A stretch of 64,000 nucleotides of DNA from Marinomonas sp. UCMA 3892 (GTDB taxonomy: Bacteria > Pseudomonadota > Gammaproteobacteria > Pseudomonadales > Marinomonadaceae), in contig NZ_PTXN01000009.1 in the NCBI RefSeq assembly GCF_012726345.1, forward strand, positions 124,001-188,000. Direction: 5' to 3'. Below are positions 25,870 to 34,617 of this stretch, in pieces. The notes below the pieces were generated by a model. That model saw nothing but the letters and a program-made list of their open reading frames with translations, was not told the origin of the DNA and made no database searches. Numbering within the stretch: the stretch's first letter is position 1; every line of letters begins with the position of its first letter. Both the position numbers and the translations under genes were made by a program.

Positions 25870-26922
25870 TTAAACTGAAGTCGCTTGATACGCCGCGCGC
25901 TGCTCTTGAATGCGGAGTATGTGTTCACGCTCGCGCTCTAACTCTCGTTGGAGCTCTTCTTCAGTCGGTAAAGTGGTGGTGTATTTTGAGGCAAACAGTT
26001 GTTTGCTCTCGTTGAGTACAGAATATTTGGCAACCGTGTTATTGCGCTCGCTACACAAAATCAAACCAATGGTTGGGTTATCATCGTGGGCACGCTTTTG
26101 CTCTTCGTACATGCGAACGTACATATCCATTTGCCCCACATCTTGGTGGGTCAGCTTGTTCATTTTTAAGTCGATCAACAGAAAGCATTTTAAATGAAAG
26201 TTATAAAATACTAAGTCGATGTAGTAATCACCATCTTCGGTACGAATGCGCTGCTGACGCTCGACAAACGCAAAGCCTTTGCCTAACTCCAAGAGGAATT
26301 TTTGCAAGTTGTTAATGATGCCCTCTTCTAAGTCGCTTTCCTGATACGTTTTGTCCTGAAGGTTCAAAAAATCGAGAATATACGGATCACGCAGATAATC
26401 TTGCGGCGAGTCTCCTAGCGGCGCTGTTTTAGTAGCCGCTTCTTGCGTGAGTAATTGTTTATCTTTACTCGCTAACAAGCGCTCGTAATATAACACACCA
26501 ATTTGCCGTTCTAGTGCTCGAACGCTCCAACTTTGTGAGACGGCCTCTTGGGCATACCATGTGCGGGCAGCACTATTTTCAACACGCGCCAGTATATTGT
26601 AATGTGACCAACTCAATTCGAGAGACAGTGTCTCTCGAATTGGAAAGGCAAAATACATGCGGCGCATATTGCGCAAATTGGTCGTGTCAAAACCTTTGCC
26701 AAACTCATGCGTTAGTCGTTTGGAAAGCTGTTGCAGCTGTTGTTTACCGTATTCAGCACGCACTTGTCCTTGTTGCTCTTGCTCGACGATCAAACGCCCT
26801 ATTTCCCAATACGCCACCACCATTTGATGGTTAATGGTTTTTTTAACCTGCTGGCGTGCTTGATCGAGCACACTTTTAATTTGCGCAAACAGTGCGTCGT
26901 TTAGATTAGTTATTGGCCCCAT
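25870..26922 (-). CDS. YhcG/DUF1016-family PD-(D/E)XK nuclease
   Basis: A protein of about 350 residues. The N-terminal DUF1016_N domain (about 1-160) contains [21 protein letters not shown] and the ELSWSHY motif. The C-terminal PD-(D/E)XK-like nuclease domain (about 180-340) has [10 protein letters not shown] and, one strand on, [10 protein letters not shown] as the likely D...DxK active site. The start is ambiguous: the ATG at 26922 has AGGA eight bases upstream; an ATG at 26931 lies inside that sequence. It overlaps the 3' end of hsdR. Members often sit inside type I restriction loci; the biochemical role there is not settled. Confidence 0.85.
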   Translation of the reverse strand: MGPITNLNDALFAQIKSVLDQARQQVKKTINHQMVVAYWEIGRLIVEQEQQGQVRAEYGKQQLQQLSKRLTHEFGKGFDTTNLRNMRRMYFAFPIRETLSLELSWSHYNILARVENSAARTWYAQEAVSQSWSVRALERQIGVLYYERLLASKDKQLLTQEAATKTAPLGDSPQDYLRDPYILDFLNLQDKTYQESDLEEGIINNLQKFLLELGKGFAFVERQQRIRTEDGDYYIDLVFYNFHLKCFLLIDLKMNKLTHQDVGQMDMYVRMYEEQKRAHDDNPTIGLILCSERNNTVAKYSVLNESKQLFASKYTTTLPTEEELQRELEREREHILRIQEQRAAYQATSV

Positions 26923-29900
26923 ATTGAACATCCTGTTTGATAAAGGGTTTAAGTACAGAAACTAGGTCTTCAACATCTGCTTCTTTAAATACACCATCGA
27001 CACCATTTGGGCTGACACTTGTAAAAGGCGCTTCATATAGTTTGGCAATGTCGATAAAACCATAGTTGGTGATATAAGTTTTGAGTAGATCCATAAAGCG
27101 CACTTGTTGGGAAGTCAGATTCGGGTGACGATGCACAAAGTCGGTGAAGTGCTCACTGACTTTCTCTGGCTCTAGCCCAACCAATTCTTGCAAGGTGATA
27201 TGCAGTTGATCGGCAGTACGACCATAAAATTCGTTCAGGGCATCCAAACTCACTGTAGGGTGCGTGGTTAAGATGGTTGAGGTTAGATTTTTTAGGTCGT
27301 CTTCCGAAACAGCCTCATGGGCTTTGATTTTTTGCAGTATCGGGTTCGTCGCAACTAAGTTGTCTAGCAGCTCTTTGGCTCGTCGGCGATAAACGCTCAC
27401 TTCATCTCTGTTATAAAGTTTATGCTCACGCACGTTGGTGACTACTTTGCCATCTTGTGTACGAGTTTTTAGTGGGTCATAACCGCCACTGGTATCACTC
27501 TGACGGAATTTCATAATGCTGCGTAGTTGAGTTCGAGCGTTTTCTAGCTTAGTTATACTAGGGGCTTGCCAGAATTCAGCACTGTTTACTTCGTCGATGA
27601 TGGCTTGCTTTTGGCGAACCGCTTGAATGTTAACCGCTAAGGTTGATATTTGCTCGATTAAGGTGTCTCGTCCATCTTCAAAACTTGACGACTGTTCAAT
27701 AAAGCTGGTTTCCACGACAGCCATTAAACGATCCAATTGTGTTGCATGCTTATCTTTCAGTGGACGAACCGCCATCAGTGGTGCCACCGTTTCAGATAAC
27801 AAATGCTGTGTTGTTGCATTCAGCTTTTGCAAGCTACCGGTTTGCAGAAGCGTGTCTACTTGCCGCAACTCTTTTCGAACAGCCACACTGTCTTTTGGTA
27901 AGTCCGCTATATCCGCTTTAATGAGCTCAATCGCAGTATCAAAGCCTTCTCGGTGACTATATTTAAGAGCCTGAATTGCTAGATTTACACGAGCCTCGAA
28001 GCAGGTTTGCAGTAACGGCTTGCCGCCCACATCTTGAGGTTCTTTATATTCTTGCTCGAAGAATTCAAAATTACCGTAGTGATCGAAAATCAAAAACTCT
28101 GTTTTATCTTTGCCTTTACCAAACAAGTTTTTACATAAGCGCGTTCCACGGCCAATCATCTGCCAGAATTTGACCGACGATTTAACCGTTTTCGCAAAGA
28201 CGAGGTTCACCACTTCTGGCACGTCGATGCCTGTGTCCAACATATCCACCGAGATCGCGATACGGAATTCGTTGTCGCCTTTTTTAAATTCTTTGATCAA
28301 GCTCTCTACATGGGACACTTTGTTATGAATGACTTTACAAACTTTGTTGCCATATTGTGGGTAGAGCTTGCAGAAGAGTTTTTCTAAATGCTCTGCATGT
28401 TTTTGGTTATTCGCAAAGACAATCGTTTTACCAACTAGGGAGTTGGTTTCATCCTTGATGCCATAATTCATCAAGTTTTCAAGAATCTCTTGGTCGGTTT
28501 TTTCACTAAAAATTTTACGCCCGATGTCTTTACCTTGGTACGAAACATTTTGTGCTTCGTCAAAGCCAAGATCGTCTTCTAACTGGCGTTTTTGATCGTC
28601 GGTTAGGTCGTTGTAATGAATACCATCACGAAGAAATTCTGTGGTGACGTCTTTGACTTTGAAATCCACTAAATAAGGTGGCTCATGTTCGATGGCTTCT
28701 TTTAAGCCAAATTGATACGTCGGGTCTGTGGTTTCACAGCCAAACATGTCAAAGGTATTACGGCTGATGAATTTGACTGGTGTAGCAGTCAACCCCACCT
28801 GTAGTGCATCAAAATAATCAAAAATGTCACGATAGCGGTTGTAGATACTGCGGTGACTTTCATCGGCAATGATCAGGTCAAAGAAGCCCACATCAAGCTG
28901 AGCAAAGCGGTTCATCATGCCGGGATAAGTGGACACGTAAATACGTGCATTTTCGTCAATCTTATTGGTTTCACCAATTTCACAACGGGGTTCGCTGGGT
29001 AAATTGTTTTTAAAGGCTTCACTCGCTTGGGTACGCAGCTCTTTGCGGTCACAAAGAAACAACACGCGTTTTGCCCAACCAGCGTTTAGCATAAGATCTG
29101 CAAGCGCAATGGAAACACGGGTTTTACCTGTGCCCGTTGCTTGGATAATCAAGGCTTTACGACGCTGTTCTTGGAAAGTATGGGCAACCGATTTGATGGC
29201 GTTGATTTGATACAGACGATCGGCAATATTTAAATTGGGGTTATTTTGTTCTATTTGGTTATCACGGTACTGGCGTTGGTAAATGAGATAATCCAGACTG
29301 TCTTTACTGTAAAAACCATAAACAATTCGCGGTGCATTGTATTGTGCGTCGTCCCAAATAAAAGTCTCGTAGCCATTAGTGTAGAAAATCACTGGGCGCT
29401 GGCCAAACTGCTTTTCAAGCGAGTCAGCATAGAGCCGAGCTTGTTCTCGCCCCGCTTGATCTGAGCTATTGCTAGAACGTTTCGCTTCGACGACGGCGAG
29501 AGGTTTGCCATCGCTGCCCCACAACACATAATCTACATAGCCCTTACCTGATGGGTTGTTCGGAAAAGCGACTTCTACTTCAATACCCACATTTTCAGGA
29601 TCAGAAACATTCCAGCCAGCTTGCACCAGCATAGAATCAATTAAAAGCTCGCGAGTTTTCGCTTCGTTCCATTGCAAACTGTCAGCAACGGCTTGACTTT
29701 CTTGCTGGCGTTTAAGTTGATCTGGATAAGCAGGTGCATCTAGATACTTAAGGTTTTTTGTACGCTCTTTTTCGATCTGCTCAAGCAGCTCGTCATTGAG
29801 CTTTTTCTGCTTATCTAATTCTTCTTTGTATTTATTGATGGATCCAGACAGGGCAATGGCATCAGCACGATTGTCTTTTATGTCAATAAACGCAGGGATA

Positions 29901-30289
29901 CTTGCCTTTTTCTTCATGTAGTATTTTATGGCAAGGTAACAGGCGAGCTGATGCGCAATCCCCAATGCCATGAGAGCCGTTCGTAAATCTCCTTCCCCAC
30001 CATGTGCCGTTTCATTGCCTTGGGTACGTAGATAATTCAACTGATGAACAAGTGGTTTTGTCACACAGTTTTGGAACACAGTGTCACGTACCATGGTGTT
30101 CAAGGTTGATTCGGGTAAACGAGGCAGGCGCTCTTCTTTATAAATGGCCTTGGTCAGCTCCTCCGCAAAAGCGCGAAGACGTGTCAGTGCGCTGCCCGGA
30201 TCAATAAACAACACGGCTTCAGCCAAACCCGCAAGGTTTGCTAATGCCTCGTTTTCAGGACGAAGAAACTCAAAATTTTGTGATTTCAT
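26906..30289 (-). CDS. hsdR: Type I restriction endonuclease subunit HsdR
   Basis: A 1127-residue motor/nuclease subunit. An N-terminal DUF4145-like helical domain (about 1-130) and a coiled coil (about 145-185) come first. The PD-(D/E)XK nuclease follows, with Asp253 (YVDYVLWG) and Glu268-x-Lys270 (VVEAKR). Next is the superfamily 2 translocase with Walker A QATGTGKT (ending near residue 390) and the DEAD-like box IIADESH, then a helical C-terminal domain. I prefer the ATG at 30289 (MKSQNFEFLR), the usual family start, over the ATG at 30307: a sigma54-type promoter ends just upstream and would leave no leader for the earlier start. It is the first gene of the restriction operon. Confidence 0.95.
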   Translation of the reverse strand: MKSQNFEFLRPENEALANLAGLAEAVLFIDPGSALTRLRAFAEELTKAIYKEERLPRLPESTLNTMVRDTVFQNCVTKPLVHQLNYLRTQGNETAHGGEGDLRTALMALGIAHQLACYLAIKYYMKKKASIPAFIDIKDNRADAIALSGSINKYKEELDKQKKLNDELLEQIEKERTKNLKYLDAPAYPDQLKRQQESQAVADSLQWNEAKTRELLIDSMLVQAGWNVSDPENVGIEVEVAFPNNPSGKGYVDYVLWGSDGKPLAVVEAKRSSNSSDQAGREQARLYADSLEKQFGQRPVIFYTNGYETFIWDDAQYNAPRIVYGFYSKDSLDYLIYQRQYRDNQIEQNNPNLNIADRLYQINAIKSVAHTFQEQRRKALIIQATGTGKTRVSIALADLMLNAGWAKRVLFLCDRKELRTQASEAFKNNLPSEPRCEIGETNKIDENARIYVSTYPGMMNRFAQLDVGFFDLIIADESHRSIYNRYRDIFDYFDALQVGLTATPVKFISRNTFDMFGCETTDPTYQFGLKEAIEHEPPYLVDFKVKDVTTEFLRDGIHYNDLTDDQKRQLEDDLGFDEAQNVSYQGKDIGRKIFSEKTDQEILENLMNYGIKDETNSLVGKTIVFANNQKHAEHLEKLFCKLYPQYGNKVCKVIHNKVSHVESLIKEFKKGDNEFRIAISVDMLDTGIDVPEVVNLVFAKTVKSSVKFWQMIGRGTRLCKNLFGKGKDKTEFLIFDHYGNFEFFEQEYKEPQDVGGKPLLQTCFEARVNLAIQALKYSHREGFDTAIELIKADIADLPKDSVAVRKELRQVDTLLQTGSLQKLNATTQHLLSETVAPLMAVRPLKDKHATQLDRLMAVVETSFIEQSSSFEDGRDTLIEQISTLAVNIQAVRQKQAIIDEVNSAEFWQAPSITKLENARTQLRSIMKFRQSDTSGGYDPLKTRTQDGKVVTNVREHKLYNRDEVSVYRRRAKELLDNLVATNPILQKIKAHEAVSEDDLKNLTSTILTTHPTVSLDALNEFYGRTADQLHITLQELVGLEPEKVSEHFTDFVHRHPNLTSQQVRFMDLLKTYITNYGFIDIAKLYEAPFTSVSPNGVDGVFKEADVEDLVSVLKPFIKQDVQYGANN

Positions 30290-30318
30290 AAATAATATTG
30301 TTTTCATACTCGTGCTAT

Positions 30319-30334
30319 AGCGAAAGCTGTGCCA
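30319..30334 (-). promoter_or_regulatory. Sigma54 (-24/-12) promoter in front of hsdR
   Basis: Read on the minus strand the site is TGGCACAGCTTTCGCT. It matches the consensus TGGCAC-G-N4-TTGCW at every fixed position except two (A for G at 7, C for T at 13). The invariant GG and GC are correctly spaced. The predicted start of transcription, about 12 bases past the GC, is near 30308, 19 bases before the hsdR ATG. It lies in the gap between the sigma54-activator gene and hsdR. Confidence 0.75.
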
Positions 30335-30338
30335 ACTT

Positions 30339-31820
30339 CTATTTCACGTCGTATTTATCCATCCAGTTGGTTAGTGTTTGGTAGTTTTTAAGTCCTAATA
30401 ACTCAGCCGCTTTGGACTTGCTGCCATTGGAATGCGCCAATGCTTTCGGAATGTAATGCCGTACCAAATCAGAAATAATATTTTGAATATCAATACCTTG
30501 TGAAATATCCTTATCTAACAAGCTGGTATTATTCTGAGGTCTATCAAACAAGGCTTGTTTGATGTCATCAGCCGATATTGCGTCTTCGCTACTCCATAGA
30601 GAAGCTCGTAATAAAGTCGATCGTAACTCACGTATGTTACCCGGCCATGATTGCGACAGGATAATATTTTTTGCATTTATAGAAATTTTTTTATCTGCCA
30701 GAGCAACATCTTGTTTTGCCATATCCATTAATAATGCATCGGCTAGTAAACTTATATCGCCTTGCCTTTCCCGTAATGGAGGCAAAGACAACACTCCCAC
30801 AGCAACACGATAAAAAAGGTCTTCTCGAAAATGTCTGTCATGGATCGCTTGCATCAAGTTTCTGTGAGTGGCCGTAATAACACGAATATTCACGCTTTCC
30901 TCTTTGACTGCTCCTACTGGCGTAATAACACCTTCTTGTAGAACTCGCAGCAACCTAACCTGCACACTGGGTTCAAGCTCACCAAACTCGTCTAAAAAAA
31001 GAGTTCCGCCATTTGCTTGCTGGAAATACCCTTGTCGATCAGCTGATGCGCCCGTAAAAGCGCCTTTTTTGTGACCAAACAACATGGAGTCCACCAGCTC
31101 AGAAGGAAACGCACCACAGTTCACTGCAACAAACGGCTGACCTGCACGTGGGCTAGCATTGTGAATGGCTCTGGCAAACAGCTCTTTCCCCGTTCCTGTT
31201 TCGCCTTGAATCAATACAGGCACTTCACGCTTAGCCAGAATTTCAGCTTGATGCTTTAAGCGCTCCATCACAGGGTTTTGGGTAATAATGTTTTCAAACG
31301 CCGCACTGGAACTGACACCATCATTAGTAAGTTCTGTGAGTTGTGTAGAGGTTAATTTGGTGGCTGACGGAGTGTATTCAGCAGAAATCTCAAAAGGTAT
31401 TTTTACCTCTTGTGCACCTTGCTCTTTGCTGGATTGATAAAAGCGAGCAGAGTACTTCGTCTTCCCCAGCAAAATCCAAATGGCTTGCATAGCAGGCGTA
31501 CCAGGACTCAATAAAATAGAGATATCAACATTTGCTTTTTTAAAAGTACTAAGGTGCTTATCAGCAGCATGAAATATGGATTCGAAATCCACAGGAGAAA
31601 CTAATGTTTCTTGATAACTCTCTATTGCATCAACCGTTTGGCGTTTCAGCCACTCGATATAGGGAGTACTCCTAGCTTTTGGGTATGAGCAAAGAAGAAT
31701 AACTCGATCAAAGGAAAAGTTTGCCAGCGTAGACGATATAGGTGCATCTAATGGCATATCAGAGATAGCAGCCCTTAAATCTGTATCACCAATCCATGAA
31801 AAAAGTACTTTTTCCGCCAC
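30339..31820 (-). CDS. CARF-domain sigma54-dependent activator (RtcR-like)
   Basis: A 493-residue bacterial enhancer-binding protein. The N-terminal domain (about 1-150) is a CARF/RtcR-type ligand sensor: the block SPGTPAMQAIWILLGKTKYSARFYQSS (from residue 105) is closely similar to E. coli RtcR's TTGTHVAQICWFLLAEARYLPARLIQSS region as I remember it. The AAA+ domain (about 175-410) has Walker A GETGTGKE (206-213), the sigma54-contact loop GAFTGA (253-258) and Walker B GGTLFLDEFGE. A Fis-type HTH closes the protein (SKSKAAELLGLKNYQTLTNW). RtcR senses RNA ends and activates rtcBA, but no rtcBA is near; the next gene is hsdR behind a sigma54 promoter. It therefore probably regulates the restriction operon (inference). 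Confidence 0.88.
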   Translation of the reverse strand: MAEKVLFSWIGDTDLRAAISDMPLDAPISSTLANFSFDRVILLCSYPKARSTPYIEWLKRQTVDAIESYQETLVSPVDFESIFHAADKHLSTFKKANVDISILLSPGTPAMQAIWILLGKTKYSARFYQSSKEQGAQEVKIPFEISAEYTPSATKLTSTQLTELTNDGVSSSAAFENIITQNPVMERLKHQAEILAKREVPVLIQGETGTGKELFARAIHNASPRAGQPFVAVNCGAFPSELVDSMLFGHKKGAFTGASADRQGYFQQANGGTLFLDEFGELEPSVQVRLLRVLQEGVITPVGAVKEESVNIRVITATHRNLMQAIHDRHFREDLFYRVAVGVLSLPPLRERQGDISLLADALLMDMAKQDVALADKKISINAKNIILSQSWPGNIRELRSTLLRASLWSSEDAISADDIKQALFDRPQNNTSLLDKDISQGIDIQNIISDLVRHYIPKALAHSNGSKSKAAELLGLKNYQTLTNWMDKYDVK

Positions 31821-31843
31821 AAATACATCCCTAATAAAAACAA

Positions 31844-31861
31844 CTGTTTACAGACTGTAAA
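31844..31861. promoter_or_regulatory. Palindromic operator upstream of the CARF activator gene
   Basis: TTTACAG-A-CTGTAAA (31847-31861) is a perfect inverted repeat, overlapping a second one, CTGT-TT-ACAG (31844-31853). A further ACAG half-site follows at 31870-31873. The palindrome is 27 bases upstream of the activator's start, fitting an autoregulatory or repressor site. No protein can be assigned from sequence. Confidence 0.5.
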
Positions 31862-31960
31862 GACTACTACAGTTTTTTACTAGGCACATCTCCAGAACAA
31901 TAAAGTTAAGACAACTAATTTCACTAATATATAAAGTGGCATAGGGCAAAAATCAGATAC

Positions 31961-32007
31961 AAAAAAGCCCCGACGCTGTGAATGATCACTAACTGTCGAG
32001 GCTTTAT
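31961..32007 (-). terminator. Terminator of tRNA-Val
   Basis: On the minus strand AAAGCCTCGAC pairs with GTCGGGGCTTT (one mismatch-like wobble) around a long loop, followed by TTTTTTG. It lies directly after the tRNA 3' end. Confidence 0.75.
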
Positions 32008-32011
32008 AATT

Positions 32012-32089
<78 letters not shown>

Positions 32090-32102
32090 AAAAGTGTTGG
32101 CT

Positions 32103-32130
32103 ATTATACGCAGAGGTTTGCTTTTGACAA
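32103..32130 (-). promoter_or_regulatory. Sigma70 promoter of tRNA-Val
   Basis: TTGTCA and TATAAT on the minus strand with a 16-base spacer, about 14 bases upstream of the tRNA 5' end. Confidence 0.75.
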
Positions 32131-32170
32131 GCCCTCATTGGTATTTTTTGAAGCCTTTGTTTTAAAACTA

Positions 32171-32359
32171 TTATTCACTAACAGGAACAAGCAGTTCGTG
32201 GCCAATCACTTCGTCAATTAAGCCATAAGGCACTTTATATTTTTTGTCTTTGAATCGAACCAGTGCGTAGTCATAACACATTTCGATCACTGTACAATTT
32301 ACAATAACGCCGTTATCAATAACGCGAACAATGTTGTAGTTCCTTAGCGTGATGGCCAT
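32171..32359 (-). CDS. Conserved small hypothetical protein
   Basis: A 62-residue, probably cytosolic protein rich in beta-strand pattern (ITLRNYNIVRVIDNGVIVNC, then YALVRFKDKKYKVPYGLIDEV). The AGGAG Shine-Dalgarno before the ATG and the position directly downstream of uvrB on the same strand (19-base gap) support a real gene co-transcribed with uvrB. I do not recognise the family; the fold could be a small SH3-like barrel. Confidence 0.65.
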   Translation of the reverse strand: MAITLRNYNIVRVIDNGVIVNCTVIEMCYDYALVRFKDKKYKVPYGLIDEVIGHELLVPVSE

Positions 32360-32378
32360 TTAAGACTCCTCTGTTATT

Positions 32379-34406
32379 TTATGATTCACCGACATCTTTT
32401 AATTTTCGTTGAAGCTGGCGAATCTGATCTCGATAACCCGCCGCTAATTCGAATTTCAATTCTTCCGAGGCTAGCATCATTTCTTTTTGCAGTTGAATCA
32501 TGGCTTTACGAACTTGAGCCACGTCTTCCATACTTTCCACTTGGTAATCTTTTGCAGTCTCGGCCACTTTCTTAGTTTTGTTACTGCGCTTGCCAGCACC
32601 GGGGTTATACGCCCCTTCCATGATGTCTTCAACGGATTTAGTGATACCAACTGGCGTAATACCATGCTCTTCATTGTACGCTTTTTGTTTTTCGCGGCGA
32701 CGATCCGTTTCACTGATCGCCCTCTCCATGGATCCTGTAATACGATCAGCGTACAAAATCGCTTTACCATTCACGTTACGAGCAGCACGACCGATGGTTT
32801 GAATAAGTGATTTTTCCGAGCGTAAGAAGCCTTCTTTGTCAGCATCAAGAATTGCGACAAGGCTAACTTCTGGAATATCCAAGCCTTCTCGCAGCAAGTT
32901 AATACCAACTAACACATCAAACTCACCAAGACGCAGATCACGAATGATTTCTACACGTTCGACAGTATCGATGTCCGAGTGCAAATAACGCACACGGACA
33001 CCATGATCACTTAAATAATCACTTAAATCTTCCGCCATGCGTTTAGTTAAAGTAGTCACTAATACGCGCTCACCAATCGGTGTACGTAGATTAATTTCGG
33101 ATAGCAAATCGTCCACCTGAGTCGCCACAGGTCGCACTTCTAAAATAGGGTCTATCAAGCCAGTCGGCCGAACGATTTGCTCAACAACCCAGTCCTGATG
33201 CTCTTCTTCGTATTTACCCGGTGTCGCAGACACAAAGATTGTCTGTGGTTTAATCTGTTCCCATTCTTCAAATCGCATAGGTCGATTATCTAGGGCAGAA
33301 GGCAAACGGAAGCCATATTCGACTAGGTTTTCTTTACGAGATCTATCGCCTTTGTACATGGCGCCGATTTGTGACACGGTAACGTGAGATTCGTCGATAA
33401 CGAGCAAAGCATTGGCTGGCAGGTAATCGAATAAAGTTGGTGGTGGTGAGCCCTCTTCACGGCCTGACAAATAACGCGAGTAGTTTTCGATGCCGTTGCA
33501 GTAGCCTAACTCCTGCATCATTTCTAAATCATATCGAGTTCGTTGATCAAGACGCTGCATCTCAACAAGCTTATTCATCGATTTAAGCTGCTCAAGACGT
33601 TGATCTAATTCCACTTTAATACGTTCAATTGCCGCTTGTACAGTTTCCTTTGGCGTCACATAGTGGGTTTTCGGGTAAATCGTCACCCGAGGAACTTTAC
33701 GAATGGTTTTGTTCGTCAACGGGTCGATCATCGACAAGGTTTCGACTTCATCATCAAATAGCTCGATACGAATCGCGGTGTCTTCGGAGTCCGCTGGAAA
33801 CACTTCAATAACATCGCCACGCACACGGAAATTACCGCGCTCTAATACCAAATCGTTGCGGCTATATTGCAGCTCTGCCAAACGACGCAACACATCACGC
33901 TGATCAATACGATCCCCACGATCAAGATGTAACATCATTTTTAAGTAAGATTGCGGGTCGCCCAGACCATAGATCGCCGAAACCGTAGCAACAATAATAA
34001 CGTCTTCACGCTCTAGCAAGGCTTTAGTCGCTGACAGTCGCATTTGCTCTATGTGCTCGTTAACTGATGCGTCTTTCTCAATAAAGGTATCTGACGCAGC
34101 CACATAAGCTTCGGGTTGGTAATAATCGTAGTAAGAAACAAAATATTCGACAGCGTTGTGGGGAAAGAATTCTTTGAATTCGCCATAAAGCTGTGCCGCC
34201 AAGGTTTTATTATGCGCCATGACGATGGTTGGGCGCTTAACTTGCGAGATAACATTGGCAATAGTATAAGTTTTACCTGAGCCAGTTACCCCAAGCAGGG
34301 TTTGATGAGCCAAGCCCGCTTCAACACCACGAACAAGTTTCTCTATGGCCTTTGGCTGATCGCCTGCGGGTGAATAAGATGAAACAACCTGAAACTCTTG
34401 CGACAC
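32379..34406 (-). CDS. uvrB: Excinuclease ABC subunit UvrB
   Basis: A 675-residue DNA-damage-loading subunit of nucleotide excision repair. It has Walker [14 protein letters not shown] (near 39-46), the beta-hairpin region that inserts between DNA strands ([11 protein letters not shown]), helicase motifs [19 protein letters not shown] and QTIGRAARN, and a C-terminal UVR domain (about 635-670) that binds UvrC. The start is a GTG with AAGGGAA upstream. Length matches the family. I found no clear LexA box in the 211-base upstream region. Confidence 0.97.
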   Translation of the reverse strand: MSQEFQVVSSYSPAGDQPKAIEKLVRGVEAGLAHQTLLGVTGSGKTYTIANVISQVKRPTIVMAHNKTLAAQLYGEFKEFFPHNAVEYFVSYYDYYQPEAYVAASDTFIEKDASVNEHIEQMRLSATKALLEREDVIIVATVSAIYGLGDPQSYLKMMLHLDRGDRIDQRDVLRRLAELQYSRNDLVLERGNFRVRGDVIEVFPADSEDTAIRIELFDDEVETLSMIDPLTNKTIRKVPRVTIYPKTHYVTPKETVQAAIERIKVELDQRLEQLKSMNKLVEMQRLDQRTRYDLEMMQELGYCNGIENYSRYLSGREEGSPPPTLFDYLPANALLVIDESHVTVSQIGAMYKGDRSRKENLVEYGFRLPSALDNRPMRFEEWEQIKPQTIFVSATPGKYEEEHQDWVVEQIVRPTGLIDPILEVRPVATQVDDLLSEINLRTPIGERVLVTTLTKRMAEDLSDYLSDHGVRVRYLHSDIDTVERVEIIRDLRLGEFDVLVGINLLREGLDIPEVSLVAILDADKEGFLRSEKSLIQTIGRAARNVNGKAILYADRITGSMERAISETDRRREKQKAYNEEHGITPVGITKSVEDIMEGAYNPGAGKRSNKTKKVAETAKDYQVESMEDVAQVRKAMIQLQKEMMLASEELKFELAAGYRDQIRQLQRKLKDVGES

Positions 34407-34617
34407 GGATATTTTCCCTTAGCTTTACAATCGACTTAATAGATTACCAAATTTTGCTAGAGTCGTCTGGTATTTCAATCACTCATAACCGTTTGATTCC
34501 AGCAATATCCGCCTCAAAGAAGAAAACGATCAAGATTAGACTTTACCAATTTAGCCACCATATATAACATAAAGAAATATTCTTATAACCCAACAAAGAT
34601 ATTGTTAAGCGAGTTAA

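Noticed and set aside
30339..31820. Simple assignment of this gene as rtcR of RNA repair
   Set aside because: There are no rtcA/rtcB genes and the next gene is hsdR behind a sigma54 site. The CARF and AAA+ similarity stands but the regulon is probably different.
34407..34617. LexA box upstream of uvrB
   Set aside because: I looked for CTG-N10-CAG in the leader and found none that fits.
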